This document shows, piece after piece, positions 57,201-64,000 of a DNA stretch of 64,000 bases. This DNA comes from Giardia muris (Eukaryota; Fornicata; Diplomonadida; Hexamitidae), in the NCBI GenBank assembly GCA_006247105.1, contig CM016926.1, forward strand, positions 1,178,001 through 1,242,000. The letters are read 5' to 3'. Numbering within the stretch: the first letter of the stretch is position 1; each line of letters begins with the position of its first letter. The notes under the pieces were generated by a model, which searched no databases, was not told where the DNA came from, and saw only the letters and a program-made list of their open reading frames with translations. A program made the translations under genes and the position numbers.

Positions 57201-58456
57201 CAGAATACACCATCATGGTAGCTAGAGCTCTTATTTCCCTCGTAGGTGACTTTTGCACTCTATTGAAGTACAAGTTATCGGATGAAGCTGATGTGCTATT
57301 ACCACTTCACCCTAGTGCCTCACACTTCGCTCAGTCCGGTTTGAGGTTGATAGACCTTGCACTTGCAGAAGCCATCTCATCTGGGCTTATACCTGGTACA
57401 GTATTATTGGCACATGCCTGTCTGGTCGCAGTACATGATATCTCAACGAACAACGGCCTGGAAGGGGTTGAAAGGCCACTCTCACGTGCTGTTGAGTCTT
57501 ATGTGTGTAGAAGCGTGAGCCTTACCGTCGCAAAGGCGATTGGTGATAATATTGGTTTGAAGTCCGAGGTGGTGACAGAAGATTTCATCAAGCACAACTT
57601 GGAAGCTGTTCTTCAATATTGTCGAGCATTGTGCCTGTCACGGGAGGCGCTCCTGGTCCCGTTGGGGGGCGCACACCACCGTTCCAATATACGGTTCGTG
57701 GAGGACACCCGTTCTCTTCTGGAACAAGCAATTGAGACTACCATACCAGCCCCTATCATCCCAGACATATTAGAGTACGATACTATGGTGAAACTGGTGC
57801 CATATCTTGTCCAAACCGTTATTCGTCTCCTCGTTGAGAGTCGAGAACCGGACAAGTATTATCTCCTTTTCTGGGAGGTAGTTGACCTGCATCTACGGGC
57901 CACACATCCTTCCGACCCCAAGAAGACCTTATCTCGCCTGGAAAAGCTCTTGCACGGATTTGATACGGACCCTGAGGCTAATGATCGGCTCCTCGTCATT
58001 TACTTATCCTTTCTTACGCACCCCGGCCTCAAGAAGTACCAAGCGCTTGTCTTGGACCGCACCCTCACCATCATCAAGACCGCAGCTATAATGTCAACTC
58101 CTGTCTATAACCCCCAGTCCTACTCTCTCATCCTCCCGCCTTGTGAGTACCTGGCGAACAAGGCATCGATTCCTTTGCCTATCCTATTGGCACTAAAAGG
58201 AACCGTCATACTTGATGAAATGGAAGGAACCGATTTTCAACGCATCATCCTTGGACTACCAGATATATCACTTGACGCGCTGTATGACCCCTCCCCCTAC
58301 ATCACAGACCTTCTAGGGGTGGAATATGCAGCACTCGCGACGCACTTCAGACTTTACACTGGGGGATACAAACAAACCCAACCAAGACGGCTATTGGACT
58401 TCTCCAAGAGCGTCATCAGCTCCATCTCGTCGAGCGTATACTCCGACCGCAAGTAG
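48278..58456 (+). CDS. Giant 3,392-residue protein of unknown function
   Basis: One uninterrupted frame of 10.2 kb. The first ~500 residues alternate short strands and loops as in a beta-propeller ('GSDVLLVFNTVDLSLMHLV', 'DGRIYLCVAINRRLRYIQLL'). One hydrophobic stretch lies near 443-470 ('MFLYLLLANAYYLVRFCIDI'), and most of the rest is Leu-rich helix pairs suggesting an alpha-solenoid. Near residues 2,730-2,780 (56,467-56,607) is an acidic Ser-rich segment with spaced tryptophans ('GWDSSDDEP', 'GWQNSDTEEEP', 'KWEVTSEES'). I do not recognise the family. Propeller-plus-solenoid giants include NBAS, Rod/KNTC1 and coat proteins, but no specific match can be claimed. Start chosen at the ATG after gaacaaa. 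Confidence 0.85.
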   Translation: MSYFDTDIGARRIDYIGDVASRHVLSKSVRPGHPHAPVPVEVKAAIADITGISGFTSHLLLDPNRPPMGAVCKGIYLPVVRRSSIRVGPTTQSNPFFSTTDSSLVAGCRIANAFGPLARGWKVAADQTTAIVLCPSSVARRYLYSVGEHTGSTYNYLKTSGSDVLLVFNTVDLSLMHLVPLSAYQGIGPCCSLSLLPTEITEAYLSNYLQAGGTGGQIPLCAAVLACYDGRIYLCVAINRRLRYIQLLTIIQPVPHLFFSTITAISLQALTDANANIGDKGPQLALLVAGPLAFSTPRMSIKGLWERADRLPTPAAAIFTLSFSTSQRSLMVTSRLTVTSFGNLLVESLPSHLLSCCLVRNAQQCPFYMASSCSEVVGILFNRRGGSTISSMRSYCDPAETQRGPPTGDGTLKPTGDQLEKLRRQFAKTIVPLTSGARYRTHILMFLYLLLANAYYLVRFCIDILAFVVRKVAKTSTSTEVVSDSYVVPTRICLAVYDRPGKSYHLLLHMSNGALIGAKTMKVNAVEAVQMEKKLGELGVALTSLYLFKHEAYPISGGLQINDICVWPILLCNEYDEIATRQTLGIQLSHLLDCSRNPSTFDAEGNTRESLLASSIVIAEDPAAQILGCASYQENTDALLQDLTRHIRATPSARDSGLRSTSNLEERFMEQVPILFLACSSYSDASITLIACTLSANPSVPFSSEYLFDVSTLEQVDYPKLYANGLCTQQVTAIGKPRHRCSPLIHDSSAYDQIDSELGQHEGGESDIPMPIGVTSRTTIRRDRSRQSVYDPVISLGIHLLPSTLQMASPGRVFVDFSSPLTAPVSSRGPSTPGHGPLDPEGEYSLVMLPIVRDIDIPSCGVGGMGVYTAMRALPLSLGCPASLGISSFEITFALQKTSYMKRVVEEALKARPESLEPMQRAQDLLRQYHGSRKLTIEPVPHVTDDVPMLSKKLVVDYTGALLSLLQTLPFNYALLDTVVITFEKGPALVFDLLRKTPILQLVGRYAEVRMLCRQLIHSTCKRLVVLGLQGETARTVALCRFLSLIDLLGIQIGLTALLTRAMAKAMKNVEHSINLHWQSSAATGKEMLRALEQDRSIEEYYLHGPNDNASPYFLSYLTLVAYVEKLTGLPCGDDLSSESPTGTDAAERLTRYNTVTFLSACRRVSDLVGHDVPCIPGFLGANLDIFVHPHRNGGAHAFTEVDSSSPAALSHQVRQRLYYQAIFLFLQELRSTNRIFIRYENLSWQHGPEIPLLRLCPLSHYIKDSASSETDRIRNLLLFTTASNLLNRADELISNPTAEDQKTARTVLCVELCDALLSAALGTQDAKDLLASTRTPITCSQEIDDDPIDICSPHVPLEPARSTTVGFQDSSSEVTHLLDSVSAYIGMSTTIYYFFGYTFDASRFSVTFKSVPNTPHIACKSPVIKIESKSTPVSRLQDTVRPKLDQAHALIREYIKRYLSELVATKLAAGSVDGLSLLLETVVHSDIIDILSMPDLSVLYVRIKGYEHLKAYLNSNSQVSDYLALVLRQGTGPSSLSQRSMPRLVWQEFLRLPPWVLLFILLLASQSTNKDGYSLEGPWLDTYLKTISNDCTSQEGNTPNLDMKALIDVALRETLDSFVRLFISDVRNESYTSELFYEALVPPLQTHFLSHCFTAIYHYFACAQPRPIEHPTIEAVIPSFLLLETSQTSSQNQNRGIPLLQTAIRTSSLVDYVSLEQFRPLVCFLYLVAGMQDMSMATSSLLSDLVSNILSGPCRLCTSAVSLQRIEELYKAMRIGSEKVVLSPLTCLRLASTSSHDDIYLIFQKYVRGLLRQQKESEETEGTIACNENSPDAGLQALLALTKQGCVFEGIDPLPAIVLESLLEEVRRPILFVVDRFDYFDQAVGLFFRGLEEKYGVVEPEESKRLYGELLKKLTFILSVLNGIPMPSTTHEFSRYVAALHAFAGLRAQVGLLVDMGEIYVQGFSRLKWICRPLPDSPLIQVLRDAASIELSIVSLWEEAYNYFLDVAYYICNGFAPPDPTYLPLPILRILCSCASVLGSNKDTVADCLPKFIGCVAIVSLFCYAPLPEGATYPSQSSSGSLYERIVRLVAESKYEEETVVPTSNISLSSLSLSRTLSTMKGDVFGIRDKAANEIFHNRYRRQGCIFSNVLTAVFLCEILRCNICGQAETPIGERLLRLCVEEPISKLSSSLQPIFIQTPILSLLTLSPPGLEDILVTIALRYKQGPQPGILLYLSLIGSSKLSLPVLSPEMAGYYASSTRKELIVAACNLLSLSIPESSIRQFSSTTDPLYEAFLLAMRSSPHEETVLSASDMSLADLLMEAPKTIIPVQPFHTILPLPFLPYQEVEVLVLEAFRSDTSFMGVAAKNQPAQQDIDTPFGKVCTQLAANSSDFDPQVLVQAILNVQHEIFSMEGMYSTVRLLHACLRANCDRLCQAIGAFLDIYLKYFYILSKYCDETLEPILTIYTHLGELVSRFGATQFPKELLIRVAASHITSSSSSEPSIIRFLFKQVGGTPLEFLTELLPFLTPLRKTWFSSWISEGLLASALQIPKETIQKELKTLYEAAMLSPSEPEVLSLLMDYFGLSERRQAIIAYQQALERVLVSAEKNCDLSECFPILFTIIGILESDDSDTEEYVPRLRSIYLSFVKKLIETCGTDTARMVRVISTLSDIFLDRTKFRTDRYHVVAPLIIGTTLYAFTSSSTGFTLSTTQMNQKQIHDTAVSTIRASCGWDSSDDEPRAPIKTSGWQNSDTEEEPVPLKYSSGNKWEVTSEESTNDTQSKPLSSEPLNVSSVVPSSIIDAIGALIEGLAANEDIVLTTTTACLLYSSLFQPPTVRFPMEVRCSLLLRHRPAMALLAGDFLLATLGYQFGCLNAIHPLLSTDVQAHVEVSGSETSAHKCIAGLIACIISVQHPSESIPTWLFAEVFGRGCPRKYVHAARRLRDASLEAIKTRGLIVSCSVDQLLRVCLHEHGSEYTIMVARALISLVGDFCTLLKYKLSDEADVLLPLHPSASHFAQSGLRLIDLALAEAISSGLIPGTVLLAHACLVAVHDISTNNGLEGVERPLSRAVESYVCRSVSLTVAKAIGDNIGLKSEVVTEDFIKHNLEAVLQYCRALCLSREALLVPLGGAHHRSNIRFVEDTRSLLEQAIETTIPAPIIPDILEYDTMVKLVPYLVQTVIRLLVESREPDKYYLLFWEVVDLHLRATHPSDPKKTLSRLEKLLHGFDTDPEANDRLLVIYLSFLTHPGLKKYQALVLDRTLTIIKTAAIMSTPVYNPQSYSLILPPCEYLANKASIPLPILLALKGTVILDEMEGTDFQRIILGLPDISLDALYDPSPYITDLLGVEYAALATHFRLYTGGYKQTQPRRLLDFSKSVISSISSSVYSDRK

Positions 58457-58459
58457 CTG

Positions 58460-61045
58460 TCAGTCACGGACACGAGACCTCATGTATCTGGAGTTCGAGC
58501 GGGCAGTCGCCGCCACGACCGCCTCCGGCACAATCGACGGATCAATTGGCGAGCTTCTCTCAAGTGCCCCGTGGGTTAGCGTCGTCTCTAGACTCAAAGT
58601 GCGGGCCGTTAGCCGACGGATCTCCTCGTCACGGACAAATATCTCCTGCTTCAAATACGCATTGTCCTCGGTTATGCGAGCGTTGTTGCTCCGAAGCGAG
58701 TGAATGGTCTCCTCCCTACGCGCCACCTCAATGCTACTCCGTTGCTCCAGCTCCCGAAGCCTATCGGCGTTGGTGCTGTTCTGCAGGTGTAATGTCGCTA
58801 GGAGCGCAGCATGTGCTCTCTCACGCTCCTGACTCTCCTTGAGGCTGGCCGAGAGTGTGGCGATCTGGGCAACGAGTGGCTCGGTAGCACTCGCATTACT
58901 CTGTGGACTACTACGAAGCCTCTTCAGCTCTTCTTCAGCATCCTTGAGTTGCTTCTCGAGATCAGAGATCTGTTTGACCTTTTTGCGTAAAGTCGACTCA
59001 AGCTTCCCAATCTCGCTCTCCGTATACTTTGATAACGGAGGAGCCACCTCAGGGAAATGAGATGTCGAGACACTGACGGCACGCACCCTGACAATAGGCG
59101 CGTCAATTTCAGCGTCCCGAACTGTCGGCTTTGAAGTAGGTCCAGCCTCCACTTGAACGGCAGTTGTAACACTATCCACAAGGGATGCCGTTCGGACGAC
59201 GCTGGCCCCGCTAGTATAACTCTTTTCAAGGGTGCGCACCTTGTCGGTCTGAGCCTGGACCAATTGCTTCTTCGTATCCTGTAGCTCCCGTTGAAGTTCG
59301 GCGATCTGAGTGACCTGATCTGCAGACTCTTCCTGCAAACGTTCCACCTCCCGTCGGAGATATTCCATTGGCCTGGGTGGATCCGTAGGAGAGCCAACAA
59401 TCCCGGTGACAATTCCTTCCGGTGACATGTTGCCTCTCTGAGCATTAAGAAGCTCGATTGTATGGTCAATGGCATCCCCAACGTAGGCGCCAATGGATGA
59501 AACAGAGCCTCGGTCGCTCGAGATCTGGCTAGCGTCGTCCGATATTTTCTCGCTATGAGTATGAAACCCAAACTCATGACGAAGCTCCTTGAGCTGCTTG
59601 AACCCGTTCTTCAGTTTGGCCTTATCATGTCTTAGCTTCTTGTTTTCCTCCTTAAGGCGAACAACGAGGTTCTCAAGGGTGCGCACTTCTTCTGTCAGAT
59701 GTTCAGCGGAAGCCCCCCTGGTGGGAGGAATACCTGTACTTAATGCCCCATCTCCTGGAACATCGGCACTAGTGGCGGAGAAACTTGAAGCTTCGAAGGT
59801 GGGTTCAATATCCTCCATTTGTATGCGGGTAGCGGTGCTGGGACGGCTCCCAGTACCCGACACCGTGGCCATGAGTGCTCGCGTTGAGAGGGCCTCCAAG
59901 CGCTGGAGCTGTCCACTGATCAGGTCAATATTCTGATCACTTAATTGCTCGCGAAGTTCGTTGACTAGAGCCTCAAGACTAACGACCTGTTCATGTAGCC
60001 CAATGGCCTCTCCAGTCGTTGTCAAGTGTAGGGACTGACGGTGCTCAGATTGCAGTTTGAGGTGTTCGGCCTTTAGTGTGGCCAGTTCGTCTTCGAGGTC
60101 ATTACAGTAGTTCTTGAGGCGTTCGCACTCACTTGACGCCGTAGTTAGTTCTATCTGTAGGATCTCGACGTGCTGGCGCATGGCCTCGTCATCGACCCCC
60201 CGGTTCTGGAGAGCATACCTCAGCTCTTGAGTTTCTCGCTCCGATGTATCGCACCTGGTGCGAAGGTCGATAACCTCCTGGTGGGCCTCTGCCAGCCGCT
60301 TTTCGGCCTCGTACGCGCGGGTTTCGAAGAGCTTCGAGCGCTCGACCTGGTATTCAAAGCTTTCATTGGTCGACCCGGTCGAGGTTTGCGCCAACGCGGA
60401 ATCTAGTTGCTGACGCAGGAGCAAGCTTTGGTACATGCTATCGGCGATTAACTGAAGGAGCCGACGGACCTTCTGCGCATCTGTCGCGTCCGGGTACGTT
60501 TCGTCAAGAGTTCTCGCCAAGGCTTCGATAGAAACTCCTTGACGCGCCATCCGTAGCTGGTCCTCGTCAGAAGGGGGTGGGGCTGCAAAGTTAATCGGAA
60601 TCGAGGCCGTATTGAGTGGTGTGGAAGAAGTTTGGCCTGTCTGTCCGAGTGGTAGGGTTGACGCACGATGGAGGGTCGACGCCATGATAGACTGCTGGGT
60701 ATTGAGTTCTGCGAAGCGTGAGGTCTTCAACCCGGCCGTAGGAAGCGGAATTGCAGAGTTGATGAGCCCACTTTCCCCACCAGACGTATCCCAGACATCT
60801 TGGACCTCCACGTACCCACTTATGTTGGAGGAGGACGCATCACCCTCGAGATGCGGGATTGGAAGGACGATTTCGGCATGCGGGACCCGTAACCCAGCAA
60901 ACCCCGGAACCTGGTCCTGGGCGCCCCCCGGGGACGACTCGCTGATACTGGCCATTGGAAGTTGCGATTCCGGCCCCGACATGCTAATTTCTGGCCCACT
61001 AAGGTCATAAGGGTCAGTCGTGCTTGGCTCGGAATCTCTGATCAT
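58460..61045 (-). CDS. Long coiled-coil protein
   Basis: 861 residues from the ATG at 61,045. The first ~180 residues are Ser/Pro-rich and disordered. From ~190 to ~835 most of the chain is heptad-patterned, with long runs of Glu, Leu, Gln and Arg ('RLAEAHQEVIDLRTRCDTSE', 'EVERLQEESADQVTQIAELQ'), broken by linkers near 395-430, 500-540 and 630-680. The basic C-terminus ends 'RSNSRYMRSRVRD'. No catalytic domain. Such proteins in Giardia are often basal-body, flagellar or disc components; this is inference from form only. It ends 3 nt from the stop of the giant convergent gene. Confidence 0.78.
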   Translation of the reverse strand: MIRDSEPSTTDPYDLSGPEISMSGPESQLPMASISESSPGGAQDQVPGFAGLRVPHAEIVLPIPHLEGDASSSNISGYVEVQDVWDTSGGESGLINSAIPLPTAGLKTSRFAELNTQQSIMASTLHRASTLPLGQTGQTSSTPLNTASIPINFAAPPPSDEDQLRMARQGVSIEALARTLDETYPDATDAQKVRRLLQLIADSMYQSLLLRQQLDSALAQTSTGSTNESFEYQVERSKLFETRAYEAEKRLAEAHQEVIDLRTRCDTSERETQELRYALQNRGVDDEAMRQHVEILQIELTTASSECERLKNYCNDLEDELATLKAEHLKLQSEHRQSLHLTTTGEAIGLHEQVVSLEALVNELREQLSDQNIDLISGQLQRLEALSTRALMATVSGTGSRPSTATRIQMEDIEPTFEASSFSATSADVPGDGALSTGIPPTRGASAEHLTEEVRTLENLVVRLKEENKKLRHDKAKLKNGFKQLKELRHEFGFHTHSEKISDDASQISSDRGSVSSIGAYVGDAIDHTIELLNAQRGNMSPEGIVTGIVGSPTDPPRPMEYLRREVERLQEESADQVTQIAELQRELQDTKKQLVQAQTDKVRTLEKSYTSGASVVRTASLVDSVTTAVQVEAGPTSKPTVRDAEIDAPIVRVRAVSVSTSHFPEVAPPLSKYTESEIGKLESTLRKKVKQISDLEKQLKDAEEELKRLRSSPQSNASATEPLVAQIATLSASLKESQERERAHAALLATLHLQNSTNADRLRELEQRSSIEVARREETIHSLRSNNARITEDNAYLKQEIFVRDEEIRRLTARTLSLETTLTHGALERSSPIDPSIVPEAVVAATARSNSRYMRSRVRD

Positions 61046-61127
61046 TTTCTTTATCCCTCTAAGGTTACATCACCATTCAACGTGGTATACTACTCAGTAC
61101 CTAATAGAAGGTGCCGTACGAAAGAAA

Positions 61128-63176
61128 ATGTCAACGGCGGAGATGTTCGACCGACCGGCGGCGCCGCAGGGCACGCCCGGAGCACGGTCGGCGCGAGTCC
61201 CGACGTACGTCTCTCACGGAGACGGGGCGGGCGTTGCAGGGGCACTGCTTCACGTCGTCCAGCAGGCACTCATCCTTCGACGACTTGTTCTCCCTCCCCA
61301 ACCAGACCCCGACGACGAGCCGGGCGCGGGCCTCTGGCTCACGGCGCTCCGGACGGCCCTCGAGGCGAGGGACGGAGACCCTGTCGATCTTACCCCTCTC
61401 GCAGCCCTCGTCCCCGGTACAGACTTCTCTGCAGTTCACACGCTTCTTCGTCAACTCCCCCGGACGCTTCGGGACGCGCTCTTCGGGGCTTCCTGCCAGG
61501 CCTGCCGGACGTTCTCCCTCGTCTCCGGGCCTGCCTGCCCCACATGTGGAGCACCCATTCCTGCTCCCTTCCTCAGTGTCCTCCCCTGTCAGTCCGATGC
61601 CGCCGTTTCCCGTTGCATCGAGGGACCCCGACGCTGGCTTGTCGCTCTCCTCACGACCGCCACTCCTGCCCTATGCATCTTCGCTCGTCCAGGCTCCGGA
61701 GCTCCGAGCCGCGACAGGATCTACGCCCTCTTTGCCCCCGAGGGCTCCGCCATCCGTGCTGAGAGTGCCCGGGCCGCCGAGCTGACCTACCTCCGTGGGG
61801 AGCGCGTCGCCGCTTACCTTCTGGGGGGAGATGAAGGGGCGAGGTTTCGTCGCAAATATGGGACTCCTCAGGTGACTATATTCCTCAACCCAGTTTATCT
61901 TGCCCCTCAGGATCGCCGAATCCTGGCACTGAGTCTAGATGTACCCGATATTGTTTCGACCACATATCCTTTCGTGACAGGTGACAGTGGCTATCCTCAT
62001 ATGGAATACTACGATGAGACCCCACTCACACATTTGCACCCCCCCATAGGAGTGGATTCGGTATACAATCATACGGCTGATCTAGAGAATTCGCCGGGCG
62101 ATGTCCAGGTGGTTCCTGGAAATGCGTCCATGCGACGAAAGGACTATCTTGTCGGGCAGTCGACTCTACGGACGCGGGTAGCTGTTGTTGAACCAAAGGG
62201 AGTGTGTAGTAACTTTCGGGAGAATATGCTCCTCTACGCACTTATCATTGGCCTCTCGGTGCTCGTCCTTCTGGATATCATCCTGGCATGCATCTTCTTT
62301 GGGCGAATGAAAGCCGGGCGTTTCCGGAATATGTACGTTCGAAACTATGCGACCTTTGGTATTGGCTCGGAATCAGGACGACCATCTGTAGATACTTATG
62401 CGTCTGATGTCTACATCTTCAATGGTACCACAGATCAAGCTACATGTACAAATAGCTTGATTGAGAACTGGACTGTTGAACAAAAATTGACAATACAGAA
62501 TGACTTTACCGCGAAAAGGGTGTTTGCCAGAGATTTGAAGGCAAACAGCATCATAGGTTCTGGAGCTGAGCCAAAAGCATGCTATACTAGTCAACACTTT
62601 GTCTGCGAGATAGGGCAGTTTCGAGTCTCGAGCTATGATCTTTCTGAACTAGAAACAGATGACCTGCTTTTTACCGGATTAATTAAAGCGAATAATGTAA
62701 CAGCGAGGAGTGCAACACTTGCAAATACAGTATATTGTACAAATGACGCCTTAATCGGTACTCTTCTGACTACCAACATGCAGTGTAAGAATTTAACCGT
62801 CTCCACTACCATCAGTGCGAGTGAGGGCTGTAATGTACTACTTGATAGTGTTACTCTTCCTAAGAAGCCTTCGAACGTCCCCCAAACTCTATCATTTACA
62901 GATATCCAAGTCAATACTTTGACTACGACTTACGTTAACGCGTCTAACTTCACTATATCCGCGATGTTCTCCCCTACAAAAGCCGTGCCCCTCCCCTCCT
63001 TGGCTATCGGTGACTTCCTCTTCAATAACTCCGGAATGTACTACACATCGGCATCTGGAGGCGCTCTGATTCATGACGCCACCGAGCTCCATGCTGGGGA
63101 GCTGACCGCTAAAAACTGCACAGCCAATGTGACATCCTCGACTGAGTGTCACATGGGGGGGCTATTTGTAGAGTGA
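61128..63176 (+). CDS. Single-pass membrane protein with zinc-ribbon-like N-terminus
   Basis: 682 residues from the ATG at 61,128 (after acgaaagaaa). The N-terminal ~230 residues are Ala/Arg/Pro/Leu-rich and hold two Cys pairs from residue 123 ('CQACRTF...CPTC'), like a zinc ribbon. A membrane helix lies at ~366-392 ('LLYALIIGLSVLVLLDIILA'). The C-terminal ~280 residues are Thr/Asn/Ser-rich with many possible N-glycosylation sites and a regular strand pattern ('TGLIKANNVTARSATLANTV'), like a beta-solenoid. Base composition shifts sharply: 80% G+C in 61,321-61,380 against 38% in 62,461-62,520 (my counts). Family not recognised. Its 3' end overlaps CTP synthase by 15 bp. Confidence 0.72.
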   Translation: MSTAEMFDRPAAPQGTPGARSARVPTYVSHGDGAGVAGALLHVVQQALILRRLVLPPQPDPDDEPGAGLWLTALRTALEARDGDPVDLTPLAALVPGTDFSAVHTLLRQLPRTLRDALFGASCQACRTFSLVSGPACPTCGAPIPAPFLSVLPCQSDAAVSRCIEGPRRWLVALLTTATPALCIFARPGSGAPSRDRIYALFAPEGSAIRAESARAAELTYLRGERVAAYLLGGDEGARFRRKYGTPQVTIFLNPVYLAPQDRRILALSLDVPDIVSTTYPFVTGDSGYPHMEYYDETPLTHLHPPIGVDSVYNHTADLENSPGDVQVVPGNASMRRKDYLVGQSTLRTRVAVVEPKGVCSNFRENMLLYALIIGLSVLVLLDIILACIFFGRMKAGRFRNMYVRNYATFGIGSESGRPSVDTYASDVYIFNGTTDQATCTNSLIENWTVEQKLTIQNDFTAKRVFARDLKANSIIGSGAEPKACYTSQHFVCEIGQFRVSSYDLSELETDDLLFTGLIKANNVTARSATLANTVYCTNDALIGTLLTTNMQCKNLTVSTTISASEGCNVLLDSVTLPKKPSNVPQTLSFTDIQVNTLTTTYVNASNFTISAMFSPTKAVPLPSLAIGDFLFNNSGMYYTSASGGALIHDATELHAGELTAKNCTANVTSSTECHMGGLFVE

Positions 63177-64000
63177 TTCGATGAATCCTACAAAGATCTC
63201 GTGAGGAGCCCTATGCTTCGATGCAAACTCTGGATGAAACTGCGTCGCGAAGAAGAACTTGTGCTCGGGTAGCTCTATCCCAAGGACAAGCTGGTCTGTA
63301 CTATCCCATATCGATCCAACGAGTCCCTTCTCTTCCAGACGGCAAAAAAGTGACATATTCGCACCGTACGAATGCCAGTGGCGTTCAGAGGCCACTTTTC
63401 GTCCTCCATAGAGCTTGCTCGCGATGGTTCCCGGTCTGATATGAACTGGAAGGTCCCCAAGTCGCATGTAGCCGTATTTGGCCGACGTACCTTGATTTGC
63501 AGAAGCCGCCTGGAGTGGTTTGATGATCTCCATCTCGACCATGGCCTGTATCGAGTGAATAAGAGGGTAAGGGGTTTCACGATCCATCTCCGAGCTGTTA
63601 GCCCCCTTCATCCCGCACTCGTTACGCGCAAACTCGCAGATCGCCATCTGCATCCCAAGACAGAGACCAAGAAATGATATATTATTCTTACGTGCATACC
63701 TAATCGAGAGTATCAAGCCATCGACCCCAACGTTCCCAAAACCACCTGGGAGAATGATTCCATGCGCTGGTTGGAGAATGGTACAATAGTTCTCCTCATT
63801 AAGGACGGTAGGATCGATCCACATGAAGCTAAAGGTGTATCCGGGCCGTCTTCGCCGGAAGGTGGATCGTAAAGCTTCTAAGACTGAAAGATAGGACTCC
63901 TCTCGGGTGACAAACTTCCCAACAATGGCAATAATGCGCGGGACAAGCTCCAGTTTGTGCTCATTCTTGCACCGAAGCGTAGTGGCTGCTGTAACTACGC
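63162..64000 (-). CDS. CTP synthase, C-terminal part (cut by window end)
   Basis: The frame is open from the window edge at 64,000 to the stop at 63,162, about 278 residues, all from the glutamine amidotransferase half of CTP synthase. Seen in order: 'IAIVGKFVTREESYLSVLEA' (start of the amidotransferase domain), 'GIILPGGFGNVGVDG' (oxyanion region), the nucleophile in 'FLGLCLGMQMA', and the His-Glu pair in 'ATQFHPEFASKHRAP'. The enzyme makes CTP from UTP using glutamine nitrogen. The N-terminal synthetase domain lies beyond the window. An internal ATG at 63,824 is not the start. Confidence 0.93.
   Translation of the reverse strand, partial: VVTAATTLRCKNEHKLELVPRIIAIVGKFVTREESYLSVLEALRSTFRRRRPGYTFSFMWIDPTVLNEENYCTILQPAHGIILPGGFGNVGVDGLILSIRYARKNNISFLGLCLGMQMAICEFARNECGMKGANSSEMDRETPYPLIHSIQAMVEMEIIKPLQAASANQGTSAKYGYMRLGDLPVHIRPGTIASKLYGGRKVASERHWHSYGANMSLFCRLEEKGLVGSIWDSTDQLVLGIELPEHKFFFATQFHPEFASKHRAPHEIFVGFIESLYK

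Noticed and set aside
1..64000. CRISPR arrays, insertion sequences, rRNA, bacterial-type operons or riboswitches
   Set aside because: No spaced direct repeats, transposase motifs or rRNA-like sequence were seen; the gene set is eukaryotic.

Overview
The window is nuclear DNA of a diplomonad, almost certainly Giardia. The evidence is a variant-specific surface protein (VSP) with CXXC repeats and a CRGK tail, several ankyrin-repeat 'protein 21.1' genes, NEK-type kinases with ankyrin repeats, intron-poor genes packed 3-100 nt apart, and the short AGTGAA polyadenylation motif overlapping many stop codons. The VSP tail lacks the final alanine of the CRGKA tail known from G. intestinalis, and the DNA is moderately G+C-rich, so I lean to G. 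muris (inference).

Layout. 1-4,360: ubiquitin, a NAA60-like acetyltransferase, an EF-hand protein, a PPP-family phosphatase and a clamp-loader (RFC) subunit. 4,400-25,327: a giant inverted repeat. The arms 4,400-14,043 and 15,684-25,327 (9,644 bp each, coordinates summing to 29,727) look identical wherever I compared them, and a 1,640-bp spacer separates them. Each arm carries, from outside in, part or all of a tRNA-Thr, an ankyrin/coiled-coil protein, a CPSF73-like endonuclease, phosphoglycerate kinase, an ankyrin-kinase fusion and a VSP whose 3' end points to the spacer. The spacer holds a broken ankyrin-RING gene. The outer end of the left arm stops inside the tRNA-Thr gene, while the right arm runs into the complete tRNA; the right arm is therefore probably the ancestral locus and the left arm the copy.

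25,304-39,260: intact tRNA-Thr(CGT), kinesin-8-like motor, TFIIB (with no visible ATG), a small Cdc25/rhodanese protein, an aldo-keto reductase, a calcium-binding protein, a Cys-rich membrane protein, an unknown gene, a TB2/DP1 ER-shaping protein, proteasome Rpt3, a NEK pseudokinase with ankyrin repeats, an ankyrin-RING protein and guanine phosphoribosyltransferase.

39,395-64,000: two paralogous LRR/coiled-coil proteins on either side of GET3 and a Cys-rich membrane protein; one carries about a dozen GIQTD-like motifs resembling dynein light chain LC8 binding sites. Then come a 3,392-residue protein of unknown function, a long coiled-coil protein, a single-pass membrane protein of strongly uneven base composition, and the 3' part of CTP synthase, cut by the window edge.

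Most genes are housekeeping or cytoskeletal. Several divergent pairs start only 12-18 nt apart, so one tiny A/T-rich element must serve both directions.
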